A stretch of DNA of 64,000 nt from Candidatus Aenigmatarchaeota archaeon (GTDB lineage: Archaea; Aenigmatarchaeota; Aenigmatarchaeia; QMZP01; JAFGSV01), in assembly GCA_016931255.1 (NCBI GenBank), contig JAFGFG010000003.1, positions 1 through 64,000 of the forward strand. Direction: 5' to 3'. Below, piece by piece: positions 25,178 through 34,584 of this stretch (within the stretch, counting starts at the first letter, position 1; every line of letters starts with the position of its first letter). The translations under genes were made by a program, and so were the position numbers. A model generated the notes under the pieces. That model was not told the origin of the DNA, made no database searches, and was given only the letters and a program-made list of their open reading frames with translations.

Positions 25178-27055
25178 ATGAAACATCTGATAATTTCACT
25201 CCTGATGACATTGATTATCACTTCAGTCATGGTTTCAGCAGAGGCAATAAGCGACCCGGAAAGGATAAGCTACGCAGCGATAGAAGCAGTCCAGTCAGGG
25301 TACATAACACTGAACCCGAATTCAGGCTCTGCAACTGCAGAAGACCTGAAGCTGACTCTTTATATACCTCAGACAGATATGAGGCAGACATCGGAAATAA
25401 TCGATGTCATCGGCCCTGATGATTATTATATTAAAGAGGATGAATATGGAAATGATCAGATAGTCCTGACATGGGCAAGGCCTTCAATCGGAAGCAGACT
25501 GGAATACATAATCGAAAGCTCGACTGTAATCCGTTCCAAGTCCAGCAATGCAGTGAGAAACTTCGATGTCACGCCGTTGGTTGAACCGTCGCCCGGAATA
25601 ATAGAAACTTCATATGACATCAATTCCGGCAAGAACGATGTCATAAACATGCTCCGATTGGCAACATGGATAAACGAGAATGTAAAATACGACCTTTCAT
25701 GCGAAGATGAAGCATTTTCTGCGACATGGGTATTCGACGAGATGAGGGGCACGTGCGATGAATTCGCCAATCTCATGGTCTCCATGCTCAGCTCTATTGA
25801 CTACAACTCATGGTACGTGGCAGGGTACGCATTCCTCGGCGGCAGGCAGGAGGGAGGCGATGAATTCGGCTCGCATGCATGGACAGAAGTCCGCATAGAC
25901 GGCAAGACATACAGCGTCGACCCGACCTGGTCTGAATCACCTGTTGACGCCACACACATAACATTTGCAAGACTTCCTGATTCCAACTTCACTGAGCACA
26001 GCGAAGTGAAGAGCCGGGACATAAACATCGAGTGGAACAAACTCGAGACAAGGCTCAGCCTCGTGGATTACACTGAAGAGCCAAGGCTCGAATTAGATAT
26101 AGAAGCAGTGCCTTCAGAATCACTGGGTGGAGACTATGTGCTTCTGAAAGCCGATGTAACAGGCTCCGGATGCATGGCTACCAATATGAGAATAGCAAGC
26201 TGCATAGATGAAAAATCCAACGACCTCATAATTTTCAATAACACTGATATGGCTGTCTTTTTCTGCGACAGCGATGCATTCTACTGGATAGGCAAAACAG
26301 CTGAGATAAACAGAGGAATGAAATACATGTGTCCTGTAACAGTTGCAGGCGGCGGGGGGATTGCAAAAAACAGTGTGTCAATAGAATCAAAGACAACAGA
26401 CTTGTATGATATACTTGTTTCAACAGACAATGCGTTACTTCCAGGCGAGAACTTCGAGGTTGTGATAACCGCCCAGAACAGCGACTTCAGTGAAAGGCTG
26501 TTCAGCATAATCTCAATTATCGGGAATTCCGTTGAGGAGAGCAACATTCTTGTGGACGGAATGGAGAGCAGCGTTGTCAGGCACACTCACACAGCACCTG
26601 AAACGCCGGGGACATACGACATAATGATATTTTCAAGTACAGGCGACATGAGAAAAAAGGTGCTTGAGGTTTTGAACAGCCAGCAGTTCACAATAACAGG
26701 CATAGAATATCCGAAGAACCTTGAACTCACGAATGCAGGAAACTACACAATTGAAGTACTGAACGGGGGTGAAGCAGGTTCCGTGAATGTGAGCATAAAG
26801 GTAGGCGATAAAAATGATGAAGAGACACTTTTCATAGATGCGGGGGAAAGCGGCTCAGCTCATTTTGAAATGCAGTTCTCTTCCGAAGGCCGGAAAAACA
26901 TTATAGTGTCACTGATAAGCGATGACGGATATGAGGACGGGTGGACTGGCAACACTATTGCATACAGGAGCGTTACTCTCAAGGAAAGCGTATCATCTGA
27001 ACTGGAAAAATTCATACTCATGATTATCGATTTCTTCAGAAGCATCTTCTCTTAA
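25178..27055 (+). CDS. Secreted transglutaminase-like protein with Ig-like domains
   Basis: About 625 aa. After a signal peptide (to ~25, VSAEA) comes a beta domain. A transglutaminase-like cysteine-protease core (~155-265) has the nucleophile in GTCDEFANLM, His in GSHAWTEVRIDGK and Asp in SVDPTW. Several Ig-like beta domains follow, and a hydrophobic helix near the end (EKFILMIIDFFRSIFS) may tether it. Such archaeal proteins may cross-link or cleave surface peptides. The ATG at 25178 fits a TTAATTAA box (25147-25154) 27 bp upstream. No sortase or other partner is adjacent. Confidence 0.82.
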   Translation: MKHLIISLLMTLIITSVMVSAEAISDPERISYAAIEAVQSGYITLNPNSGSATAEDLKLTLYIPQTDMRQTSEIIDVIGPDDYYIKEDEYGNDQIVLTWARPSIGSRLEYIIESSTVIRSKSSNAVRNFDVTPLVEPSPGIIETSYDINSGKNDVINMLRLATWINENVKYDLSCEDEAFSATWVFDEMRGTCDEFANLMVSMLSSIDYNSWYVAGYAFLGGRQEGGDEFGSHAWTEVRIDGKTYSVDPTWSESPVDATHITFARLPDSNFTEHSEVKSRDINIEWNKLETRLSLVDYTEEPRLELDIEAVPSESLGGDYVLLKADVTGSGCMATNMRIASCIDEKSNDLIIFNNTDMAVFFCDSDAFYWIGKTAEINRGMKYMCPVTVAGGGGIAKNSVSIESKTTDLYDILVSTDNALLPGENFEVVITAQNSDFSERLFSIISIIGNSVEESNILVDGMESSVVRHTHTAPETPGTYDIMIFSSTGDMRKKVLEVLNSQQFTITGIEYPKNLELTNAGNYTIEVLNGGEAGSVNVSIKVGDKNDEETLFIDAGESGSAHFEMQFSSEGRKNIIVSLISDDGYEDGWTGNTIAYRSVTLKESVSSELEKFILMIIDFFRSIFS

Positions 27056-27079
27056 AAGTGCGACTGACATATTCTTAGC

Positions 27080-27850
27080 ATGAGTACTGTAAGTTTCGTG
27101 ACCGGCTGGCCTGCACTTATGGTGAACAGCAGCCTTGTGATTTCAGACATACACCTCGGACTTGAGTACGATTACAGGAAAGGAGGTATAAAGCTCCCTT
27201 CACAGACAGTGAAGCTGACGAAAATGGCACAGGAGCTTATCGACATAGCAAAGCCTGAAAGGCTTATCATCACAGGTGATTTAAAACACAAAGTCCCGGG
27301 AATATCGTTCCAGGAAACAAAAGAGGTTCCTGAATTCTTATCTGCTCTTCTGGATAAAGTTCCTGTGGAACTGGTCCCGGGAAATCATGACGCAGGGATA
27401 AAAAGTATGATTCCTTCAGGCATAAAGGTTCATAGGAGTGTGGGTTTCAGGATGGATGACGTGTACTTCGGTCACGGACATACGTGGCCTGAGAAAAAGG
27501 CTTTCGAATGCAGCCATATGATTATAGGCCACAGGCATCCCCTGGTTGAATTCAGGGACAGGCTGGGATACAGTTTCAGGGAGAGGGTATGGGTGAAAGG
27601 TAAGCTTGACCCGGTAATGCTCAAAAGGCGGTACACTGAAATACCTGAGAAACTTCCTGACGTCATAGTCGTGCCTGCATTCAATCCTTTCCTCGGCGGA
27701 GCATCGTACAACAGGAAAATCTCAGGCACTGTAAAAGAGCAAATAGGCCCGCTCCTCAATTCAATGGACGAAAGGAAGTCACTGTTCTTTATGTTAGACG
27801 GGACCATGCTCGGAACTCTCAGGGAAATCCACGGAGACAAGCTTAATTAA
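27080..27850 (+). CDS. Metallophosphoesterase (COG1407-type)
   Basis: 256 aa calcineurin-like phosphoesterase. Metal-binding motifs are in order: SDIHLG (~28-33), TGDLKH (~72-77), PGNHDAG (~110-116) and the distal HGHTWP and GHRHP motifs (~142-165). Archaeal COG1407 proteins are often found near DNA-repair helicases, but the substrate is unproven. The ATG lies 24 nt after the transglutaminase stop, with CTTAAAAG ~27 bp upstream as a possible TATA box overlapping that stop. Confidence 0.88.
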   Translation: MSTVSFVTGWPALMVNSSLVISDIHLGLEYDYRKGGIKLPSQTVKLTKMAQELIDIAKPERLIITGDLKHKVPGISFQETKEVPEFLSALLDKVPVELVPGNHDAGIKSMIPSGIKVHRSVGFRMDDVYFGHGHTWPEKKAFECSHMIIGHRHPLVEFRDRLGYSFRERVWVKGKLDPVMLKRRYTEIPEKLPDVIVVPAFNPFLGGASYNRKISGTVKEQIGPLLNSMDERKSLFFMLDGTMLGTLREIHGDKLN

Positions 27851-27873
27851 AGTCCGGAAAATAAATAATACTT

Positions 27874-29190
27874 ATGTATTCCAGGAAAGTCGCATTCCTG
27901 CTGAAGGAAAAGAAAATATCAGTCGGTGATACTGTGAAAGTGGAAAGTTCTGGTAATTTTTATGAAGGCGTACTCATGCCAAGAATAGAGACAGGAGACA
28001 CGAACTGCATTGTTCTTAAGCTCGAAAACGGGTACAATATCGGAGTGAAATGTACTAATGCCAAGATAACAAAAACCGATTCAGGAGGCAGCCAGAAGAA
28101 AGTTCCTGATTCCGGCGCACTCAAATTCAGGAGTAAAAAACCCAGTGTATCGCTGATAACAACCGGCGGCACGATAACAAGCAAAATCGATTACAAGACA
28201 GGTGGTGTTACAAGCCTGACGAGTCCTGAGGAACTGCTACAAAAGGTTCCGCAGCTGGCAGACTTCGTGAATATGAGAATCGAGTCGCCGTTCACTACAA
28301 TGAGTGAGAGCCTGACGCACGAACACTGGCAGGCGCTTGCAAAGGTTGTCGCAAAGGAACTAAAGCACAATGAAGGTGTTATAGTCACCCAGGGAACCGA
28401 TACCCTCCATTACACTGCAGCTGCGCTTTCATTCATGCTTAGAGGACTTGACAAGCCTGTAATTGTCACAGGAGCACAGAGGTCAACTGACCGTGGCTCG
28501 TCAGACGGTTTCATGAACCTTGTATGCAGTGCCAGGATTGCCATATCAGACATGGCAGGTGTCGGGGTGTGCATGCACGGGACTATGAATGACGATTATT
28601 GCATGTTCACAAGGGGTACGAAGGTGAGGAAAATGCATACATCAAGAAGGGACGCATTCAGGCCAATAAATGACATTCCGCTCGCAAAGATCTGGCCTGA
28701 CGGGAGGATAGAAAAGCTTCAGGAAGTCCCTAAGAGGGGAAAACTTGGTGCAAAGGCTGATACATTATTCGAAGAGAAGGTCGCTATAATAAAGTCATAT
28801 CCGGGATGCGCCCCGGGAATCATAGATTACTACGTAGGCAACGGATACAGGGGGCTCGTTCTGGGTGCCACGGGCATCGGCCAGCTTCCCACATATGGAA
28901 AGAATTCATGGCTGAAAAGCATAAAGAAAGCCACGGAAAAGGGTGTGCTTGTCTGCGGGGCTGCGGAAACACTGTACGGAAGAATGAATCCGAATGTATA
29001 CACCGAAGGCAGGCTTTGCAGGGAAGCTGGTGTCTTCTATCTTGAGGACATGCCAATTGAAACCGCATATGTGAAGCTTGGCTGGGTACTTGGCCACACG
29101 AAAAGTGTCGAAAAGGCGAAAAAGATGATGCTCACGAACTACGCAGGAGAAATAAGCAAAAGAACCCTTCAGGGCACGTTCCTTTACTGA
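27874..29190 (+). CDS. gatD: Glutamyl-tRNA(Gln) amidotransferase subunit D
   Basis: Archaeal GatD releases ammonia from asparagine or glutamine for GatE, which converts Glu-tRNA(Gln) to Gln-tRNA(Gln). 438 aa. The N-terminal ~85 residues are the small beta domain typical of GatD. The asparaginase core begins LITTGGTI (catalytic Thr in ~95-102), with the second motif TQGTDTLHYTAAAL near 175 and TGAQRSTDRGSSDG downstream. GatE is not in the window. TTAATTAA (27843-27850), overlapping the previous stop, is 27 bp before the ATG. The last 7 nt overlap the convergent coaD. Confidence 0.96.
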   Translation: MYSRKVAFLLKEKKISVGDTVKVESSGNFYEGVLMPRIETGDTNCIVLKLENGYNIGVKCTNAKITKTDSGGSQKKVPDSGALKFRSKKPSVSLITTGGTITSKIDYKTGGVTSLTSPEELLQKVPQLADFVNMRIESPFTTMSESLTHEHWQALAKVVAKELKHNEGVIVTQGTDTLHYTAAALSFMLRGLDKPVIVTGAQRSTDRGSSDGFMNLVCSARIAISDMAGVGVCMHGTMNDDYCMFTRGTKVRKMHTSRRDAFRPINDIPLAKIWPDGRIEKLQEVPKRGKLGAKADTLFEEKVAIIKSYPGCAPGIIDYYVGNGYRGLVLGATGIGQLPTYGKNSWLKSIKKATEKGVLVCGAAETLYGRMNPNVYTEGRLCREAGVFYLEDMPIETAYVKLGWVLGHTKSVEKAKKMMLTNYAGEISKRTLQGTFLY

Positions 29191-29645
29191 GAAGTTACAC
29201 AGCCTTCGCGGTCTATATCCCCTTTTCTTATCCTCATGTCAGAGACAGTCTTTCCGTCCTCTGCAAGCTCCCATTCTATCTCAATTATCTCCAGCGGCGC
29301 AAGGCGATTCTCTGAGCGCATCCGGTTTATTTTCTCTGCATTCCCTCTGGTCTCTTCTGAAATAACTATATGGGTGAGACCCGGCCTCAGGCCCTCGCTG
29401 AACGGGTTCTCTATTTTAACAATTTCCGCTTCTGAGAGCCACTTCTTAGACATGAGGAAATCCTTAAGCTTCGACTTCCTCTTTTCGTATGTATCTATAT
29501 GCCATGAAAGGTGCTTATCCTTCACCATCTCGTCCGAGGTAAGGCACACAAGGACCTTTCCTCCAAGGCTGAATGCTTTTTCAATCATCTTCCTGTGACC
29601 CTTATGGAGGCTGTCGAAAGTGCCGCCAACCAGAATATAGCTCAT
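29184..29645 (-). CDS. coaD: Phosphopantetheine adenylyltransferase, archaeal type
   Basis: Adds AMP to 4'-phosphopantetheine to give dephospho-CoA. 153 aa. The opening MSYILVGGTFDSLHKGHRK carries the nucleotidyltransferase T/HxGH motif at ~9-17, and SDMRIRKGDID near the end corresponds to the ISSTxIR motif. A frame extending 66 codons upstream is open, but it would cover the divergent prs gene and lacks family similarity. The ATG at 29643-29645 is therefore used. It shares a 30-bp promoter gap with prs. Confidence 0.93.
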   Translation of the reverse strand: MSYILVGGTFDSLHKGHRKMIEKAFSLGGKVLVCLTSDEMVKDKHLSWHIDTYEKRKSKLKDFLMSKKWLSEAEIVKIENPFSEGLRPGLTHIVISEETRGNAEKINRMRSENRLAPLEIIEIEWELAEDGKTVSDMRIRKGDIDREGCVTSQ

Positions 29646-29675
29646 AATTATATTTACGCTGGGTAAAAATAACTT
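29646..29675. promoter_or_regulatory. Compact divergent promoter, coaD / prs
   Basis: Only 30 bp separate the two ATGs. TTATATTTA (29648-29656) is ~24 bp before the prs ATG. TAAAAATAA (about 29663-29671) is ~22-24 bp before the coaD ATG on the other strand. Both transcripts would be leaderless, with each TATA box lying almost at the other gene's start. Confidence 0.55.
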
Positions 29676-30551
29676 ATGCCTAATATTTTGCCGTGCTCCG
29701 GCACAGCCAGACTGGCTGAAAGTATATCCAGAGTTTCCGGATTCGGGATTATCAAAAAGAATGTAAATAAATTTCCTGACGGAGAGATGCACATAAAGCT
29801 TGAGAATGTCGATTTTAAGGGGGATGTCGTTTACATACTGCAATCACTTTTTCCTGACCAGAACAATTCCATAGTTGAACTTCTTCTCACAATAAACGCA
29901 GTCAGTGAGTCAGGAGGGCGTCCGGTGGCAGTTGTCCCTTACATGCCATATTCGCGGCAGGACAAGTTATTTGAGAAAGGTGAGGCGTTTTCCCTGAAAG
30001 CCATTCTCATGTCCATGAAAGCGTGCGGTGCGGAACGCCTGATTACAGTTGACCCTCATTTCAGCCGCAGGGAAGGGAAATCAGTGATGTTTGGCCTGAC
30101 TGTAACATCACTCAGCGCGTCAAAGGCAGTTTATGATTATGCAAAATCTGTCAATGGCAGTATTGTCTTGGTTGGCCCTGATGAAGGCTCAATGGATTTC
30201 CTGAGCGATTTGAAATGCACTGTATTCATGAAGAAAAAGAAGAAATTCGAAGACCGGAAAGACGGAACACTTAATTATAAAATATCTTTGGATGTTCCCG
30301 ATTTCAACGGAAAGAACGTTCTCCTGATGGACGACATCATCAGCAGTGGTGAAACCATGGTGACTGCAGCTAAGCTGCTGAAGGGAAAAGGAAAGAACGT
30401 GAGCATAGCCTGTACACACGGACTGTTCATAGGTGACTCTGCAAAGAAACTAAAGAAATACTCAGATACAATCATAGCCACGGATACAGTGGAATCCGAA
30501 TTCTCAAAGGTCTCTGTGGCTGAAATCATAGCCAGGGAAATATCAGAATGA
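29676..30551 (+). CDS. prs: Ribose-phosphate pyrophosphokinase
   Basis: Makes PRPP from ribose 5-phosphate and ATP for nucleotide synthesis. 291 aa, the typical archaeal length. Visible features are KFPDGEMHIKL (~31-41), the catalytic VPYMPYSRQDK loop (~88-98), TVDPHFSRREGK (~125-136) and the PRPP-binding VLLMDDIISSGETM (~209-222). The leaderless ATG is supported by a TATA-like box 24 bp upstream. It converges on DUF192, overlapping it by 9 nt. Confidence 0.96.
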   Translation: MPNILPCSGTARLAESISRVSGFGIIKKNVNKFPDGEMHIKLENVDFKGDVVYILQSLFPDQNNSIVELLLTINAVSESGGRPVAVVPYMPYSRQDKLFEKGEAFSLKAILMSMKACGAERLITVDPHFSRREGKSVMFGLTVTSLSASKAVYDYAKSVNGSIVLVGPDEGSMDFLSDLKCTVFMKKKKKFEDRKDGTLNYKISLDVPDFNGKNVLLMDDIISSGETMVTAAKLLKGKGKNVSIACTHGLFIGDSAKKLKKYSDTIIATDTVESEFSKVSVAEIIAREISE

Positions 30552-30920
30552 GAGTTTGTCTCCAGAAACGGTCTTCGTTCTTCTACACCTTCCTGCCTTC
30601 AGTTCCAGTATCCATTTCACAGGCTTCGTTGGTTTGTAGACTTTCCATGTTTTCGGATTGAGAGAAACCGGATGAACACTCCCAAAGACATCCGTGACAA
30701 TTTTGTCAGAGTTTATGAAAACAACGTCTATGGGAAATCTCATGCCGAGCATCCATATAGAGTATAAGTCCCTGCTCTCTTTTGAGAACTCCATCAGAAG
30801 GCCGTGCTCTTCATCTATGCCTGACCTGAACATAAGGCCCAGACCCTTCTTCCATGGGCTTCTTGCGACCTCAAGTGTCGCTGTAACATCTCTTTTCCGC
30901 GTCTTATTCCTCACTTTCAT
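30543..30920 (-). CDS. DUF192-family small protein
   Basis: 125 aa. It matches the DUF192 pattern: VARSPWKKGLGLMFRSGIDEEHGLLMEF (~12-39) and MLGMRFPIDVVFINSDKIV (~50-68). DUF192 proteins are small beta-barrels of unknown function, widespread in archaea and bacteria. The ATG at 30918-30920 lies within the last codons of hel308 (17-nt overlap), so translation is probably coupled to it. Other starts upstream would overlap hel308 more without added similarity. Confidence 0.85.
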   Translation of the reverse strand: MKVRNKTRKRDVTATLEVARSPWKKGLGLMFRSGIDEEHGLLMEFSKESRDLYSIWMLGMRFPIDVVFINSDKIVTDVFGSVHPVSLNPKTWKVYKPTKPVKWILELKAGRCRRTKTVSGDKLSF

Positions 30921-33168
30921 AATCATCAAGACTTCCCTGATATTCTTTTGGGGTGTCATTTACAGGACCGCTCAGCTGGTCTCTTAACCCCTTGGCTATG
31001 TTTGGGCCGAGGATGTTCGTGAGTGACGTAAGCGGCGCCCCCCTGAGCTTTTCAACTGAGACATAACCATTTGTGAAAAGCTTCCTTGCCCTCACGCGTC
31101 CGATGCTTCTGAGCCTGACAAGAGGCAGCAGTTCTTCCTTTATCCCGTATTTCACGCGCAGCCTTGTCTTTCTGACAGTCTCAAGGACATCCCTCATGTT
31201 GAGAAGAAGCCCGAGCTCCTGCATTGAATAGAAAAGCCAGTCAGATATCTCAAGACGGCCCCTTAGGTCTCCTGGAGTGATTCCGAAGTCTTCCATGAGA
31301 TTGTCCTCGCTGCTCTCTTCAGTCCACTGGCTCATCATCCAGACAAGCTTCGTCTTTCTAAGGAAGTTGTCGTATTCTATTTCCCATTCATTCGGTATCT
31401 TTCCAACAAGATGCTGGTTGAACTGAGCTATGAAATCCAGAAGGCTGTCACCTTCCTCATTCACCATGTCCTTTTTTCGTATGTTCAGTCCCGGCATCTC
31501 TATGCACGAGGAAAGCACGTGCATTATTGACATTCCGCTCAGCTTTTTCTGGTTTTTGATGTCCTCAAGGCCGGTTATTATATTGTTGGCGGAGAGGGGG
31601 TCGATGTAGAGTTCTGCAACCCTCTTTCCTATTCTTGTCGGCCGTATATCATCCTCATCTTTGCTCAGAAGGGAGGACGCTGACATGAACTCCCCGAAGC
31701 TTTCGCTGCTTCCCGACTGGGACGGGCGCTCTATGAATCCGAACTGGACAAGCTTGTCAAGGACGCTGTCTATTTCCCTTTCAATGGCTGTCATGTCCTT
31801 GTACTGGTATGCATAGAATGTTCTGGAAAAGAATCCCATGATATTGCTTTTGGTGGTGCTTTCTGCTGCAGCTATAAGCGAGAGCACATGTGTCCTTAGT
31901 ACCGGTTCCACGCCGAGCTTTGAAACAATCTTCTCTGAGTCTCCTTTCACGTACTCGTTCCAGAATTTCTTGGCTTCGGACTCGTCCCTGGCTATGAGTA
32001 TCGCCTCCCCTTCCTTGTCGTACTGGGGCCGGCCGGCTCTTCCGCACATCTGCTGTATCTCCAGAACAGGGATGTAGTCCATACCTCCCCTGAAACCCGC
32101 AAACCTCTTGAAGTCCCTTATCACAACGCGATAGGCGGGAAGGTTGACGCCTGCAGCGAGCGTAGGCGTGGCGCTTATGACCTTTATGAGGCCTTTCCTG
32201 AATGCATCCTCTATGAGCTTCCTCTGCTTGGCTACAAGTCCTGCATGATGGAAGACAGCGCCTTTCTGGACGCAAAGACCGAGCCTCTCGCATTGTCTGG
32301 TGGGATGTTCCATGACATGTACTATATCATAGGAAAGCTTTGCCAGTTCAGACCGTTCTTCAGCATTAAGCGTCGGCTTTATGACATCCCCGAGCTTCTC
32401 AGAGAGCAATTCAGCATTCTTTCTTGTATAAACAAAAACAAGCGCCTGCTTTTCTTTTTTCATTGTATCCCTGATTATCTCGAAGACAGGAGGCAGGTCA
32501 GCGGGCAGGACCAGCTTCTTCTTTTCAGGATGCCAGCTGACTTCGTTTCCATGGAAAACCCCGCTGTAGAGCTTTACCGGCCTGTAATCGGATTTGACAG
32601 GAACCGCCTCGAGCCATTCCGCAATCTCATTGTGGTTGCTTATTGTGGCTGACAGAGCTAGTATCTGGGGATCTATGAGTTGACGGAGCCTTGTGAGTAT
32701 AACCTCAAGCGTCGGTCCCCTGTCCGGAGAGTCTATCAAATGCACTTCATCCGCTACCACAAGGCCGACAGCAGCAAGCCAGTCAGCGCCATGCCTTATT
32801 ATGGAATCGAGCTTTTCCGATGTGACTATGATTATGTCGAACCCAGCTACCCAGGACTCGGACGAATCCTTGTCGACTATGGACATTGCGACCTTTATGC
32901 CTTCAGATGAGTATTTCTCCCTGAACTCGGAGTACTTCTCGGATGCCAGCGCTTTCAGGGGAACTATGTAAAGAGCTTTCTTTCCCTTGCGCACTGAGTT
33001 CAGCATCGCCATCTCAGCCACGAGTGTCTTGCCGGAAGCAGTAGCTGCGGCCAGAACCATGTTCTTTCCTTCAAGAAGCCCTCCTTCAAGAGCGGCCTTC
33101 TGTACAGGATTAAGCTCAGAGAAGCCTGAAACCCTGAGAACATCCTTCACAACAGTACTTGAATTCAT
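30904..33168 (-). CDS. hel308: Hel308/Hjm DNA helicase
   Basis: Ski2-like 3'-5' helicase that unwinds lagging strands at stalled forks. 754 aa. It begins LRVSGFSELNPVQKAALEGG (Q-motif region), then has AAATASGKTLVAEM (Walker A, ~34-47), ADEVH (~136-140), ALSATISNHNE (~175), and QMCGRAGRPQYD (motif VI, ~380). A winged-helix and ratchet domain follow, and a C-terminal HhH region contains RSIGRVRARKLFTNG. The end YQGSLDDYE looks like a PCNA-interacting peptide. GTTTAATTAAAC centred 26 bp before the ATG predicts a leaderless mRNA. Confidence 0.96.
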   Translation of the reverse strand: MNSSTVVKDVLRVSGFSELNPVQKAALEGGLLEGKNMVLAAATASGKTLVAEMAMLNSVRKGKKALYIVPLKALASEKYSEFREKYSSEGIKVAMSIVDKDSSESWVAGFDIIIVTSEKLDSIIRHGADWLAAVGLVVADEVHLIDSPDRGPTLEVILTRLRQLIDPQILALSATISNHNEIAEWLEAVPVKSDYRPVKLYSGVFHGNEVSWHPEKKKLVLPADLPPVFEIIRDTMKKEKQALVFVYTRKNAELLSEKLGDVIKPTLNAEERSELAKLSYDIVHVMEHPTRQCERLGLCVQKGAVFHHAGLVAKQRKLIEDAFRKGLIKVISATPTLAAGVNLPAYRVVIRDFKRFAGFRGGMDYIPVLEIQQMCGRAGRPQYDKEGEAILIARDESEAKKFWNEYVKGDSEKIVSKLGVEPVLRTHVLSLIAAAESTTKSNIMGFFSRTFYAYQYKDMTAIEREIDSVLDKLVQFGFIERPSQSGSSESFGEFMSASSLLSKDEDDIRPTRIGKRVAELYIDPLSANNIITGLEDIKNQKKLSGMSIMHVLSSCIEMPGLNIRKKDMVNEEGDSLLDFIAQFNQHLVGKIPNEWEIEYDNFLRKTKLVWMMSQWTEESSEDNLMEDFGITPGDLRGRLEISDWLFYSMQELGLLLNMRDVLETVRKTRLRVKYGIKEELLPLVRLRSIGRVRARKLFTNGYVSVEKLRGAPLTSLTNILGPNIAKGLRDQLSGPVNDTPKEYQGSLDDYESEE

Positions 33169-33222
33169 AACAATTATCAGGCTGAAAGTTTAATTAAACT
33201 TCTCTGTAAGTCATACAGTTAC

Positions 33223-33277
33223 TTTTATATATCAACTAACCAAAGTGAAAATACAAATATACAACGGAGGTCTTACA
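33223..33277 (+). promoter_or_regulatory. Strong promoter and ribosome site before small gene
   Basis: TTTTATAT (33223-33230) is a near-consensus TATA box. Transcription would start near 33252, giving a ~26-nt leader with the strong ribosome site GGAGGTC (33266-33272) 5 nt before the ATG. This leadered pattern differs from the leaderless genes around it and suggests high expression. Confidence 0.6.
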
Positions 33278-33505
33278 ATGGTAGAATTTCAGACTGTGAA
33301 AGCTGAGGAAGTAAAGTTCGGTAAGAACAACTTCCTCGAGATTGCAAGGAAAAAGGCTGTGACTGAAGAAGGTGACAACGAGTTCATCTCCCTTTCAAGG
33401 GGTTTCTATCTTCCTGACGGAAGCAAGAGATTCAAGAGGAACATAGCTATTCCTGACGATCCTCAGATAAGAGAATTCGTTTCAAAGCATATCAAGGATA
33501 TGTGA
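33278..33505 (+). CDS. Small conserved-looking archaeal protein, function unknown
   Basis: 75 aa, starting MVEFQTVKAEEVKFG. It is predicted to be mainly beta-strand with a final helix, and has a conserved-looking centre (NEFISLSRGFY...DGSKRFKR). The basic strand pattern is loosely like PC4-type single-strand-binding proteins, but I cannot confirm this. The start is fixed by GGAGGTC 5 nt upstream, and an in-frame ATG 33 nt earlier would leave that site unused. It follows hel308 divergently. Confidence 0.7.
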   Translation: MVEFQTVKAEEVKFGKNNFLEIARKKAVTEEGDNEFISLSRGFYLPDGSKRFKRNIAIPDDPQIREFVSKHIKDM

Positions 33506-33560
33506 TTCTCTTAGCAACTAATTAAACTACTTCTTATTTTTCTTTACAGAGGCTGCGGCC

Positions 33561-34562
33561 TCAGTCCATTATTGTTGGATTCTTCTTCACTGTCCGCGTG
33601 AATATGAACGGAAATATCATTGTAGTGGCCATCGCCATTATTATCAGGCTTGAATAGACGCCGACATCCAGAAGCCCGGACCTCAGCGCTATGTAAGCGA
33701 GCGCAAGCTCTACTGCCCCGCGGCTGTTCATTCCCCAGCCAACCAGATATAACTGGATTGTCTTCAGCTTCGTGAACGGCTTCGTCAGGAGTGAGCCTGT
33801 CATCTTGCCTACGATGGCTACGGAGATTGTCATTATTATAAGGAAGGGATTTAGTATGAGGGATTCGAAACTGAACCGCATGCCCATCGATATGAAGAAG
33901 AAGGGAACAAAGATGTATGTTATTATCTTCTCAAACTCTGGTATCATGTTCTCATGTCTACCTATTTCCCTGTGTACAAAGACACCGAAGAAGAATGAAA
34001 GTATAACACCAGCCAGCAGCAAAACCTCTTTGGAGGGAAGTGACGTATGGAAGAAATATCCTATTATGAAGAACAGCGACATGCCTATTATATCGTCTAT
34101 TATGCCAGCTCCCATCATTAGCGAGCCTATCTTTGTCTTCAACTTCCTCATCTCCATAAGAACTCTGGCCTTCGTAGCCTCGGCCGTTATGCTCATGCAG
34201 ACACCGACGAAGAGGGAAGTCTCAATGGGGAATCCAGCGAAAAAGAAAACCACGAATCCAAGGAAGAAGGGAGTGAATGATGCGAGCACAGCAATTATCG
34301 CAGCATCCTTCTTCTCGCTGTAGAGCATACTCCACGAAACCTCAAGTCCTGCAATGAACATTATACCCAGAAGGCCAATGTCACCGAGAGTCTCTATTAC
34401 AGCATAATTGGGAATCAGATAGACGTCCCTGAAAGGAGCGGAGGCGATGATTAATCCTGAAATTATCATTCCTATTACAGTGGAAATCTTCATCTTCCTG
34501 AAGATATGGGTCATGAAGAAGAAAATGGACAACATGAAAACAATGGAAAATATCATGTACAT
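33561..34562 (-). CDS. Cation/proton antiporter, CPA2 (KefB/NapA-like) family
   Basis: 333 aa with about ten hydrophobic segments. Family features are GLLGIMFIAGLEVSW (~87-101), the helix-4-like SITAEATKARVL, GAGIIDDIIGMSLFF (the paired acidic DD residues at ~152-153 that bind the cation) and GWGMNSRGAVELALA near the end (~275). It lacks the C-terminal TrkA domain and is somewhat shorter than the usual ~380 aa, probably losing a terminal helix. It starts 22 nt after the site-2 protease, so they form an operon. Confidence 0.88.
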   Translation of the reverse strand: MYMIFSIVFMLSIFFFMTHIFRKMKISTVIGMIISGLIIASAPFRDVYLIPNYAVIETLGDIGLLGIMFIAGLEVSWSMLYSEKKDAAIIAVLASFTPFFLGFVVFFFAGFPIETSLFVGVCMSITAEATKARVLMEMRKLKTKIGSLMMGAGIIDDIIGMSLFFIIGYFFHTSLPSKEVLLLAGVILSFFFGVFVHREIGRHENMIPEFEKIITYIFVPFFFISMGMRFSFESLILNPFLIIMTISVAIVGKMTGSLLTKPFTKLKTIQLYLVGWGMNSRGAVELALAYIALRSGLLDVGVYSSLIIMAMATTMIFPFIFTRTVKKNPTIMD

Positions 34563-34584
34563 GAATAATTTTTGTGTTCAGCGC

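Noticed and set aside
29646-29843. N-terminal extension of coaD by 66 codons
   Set aside because: It lies opposite the start of prs, has no family similarity, and a TATA box and ATG fit the shorter form.
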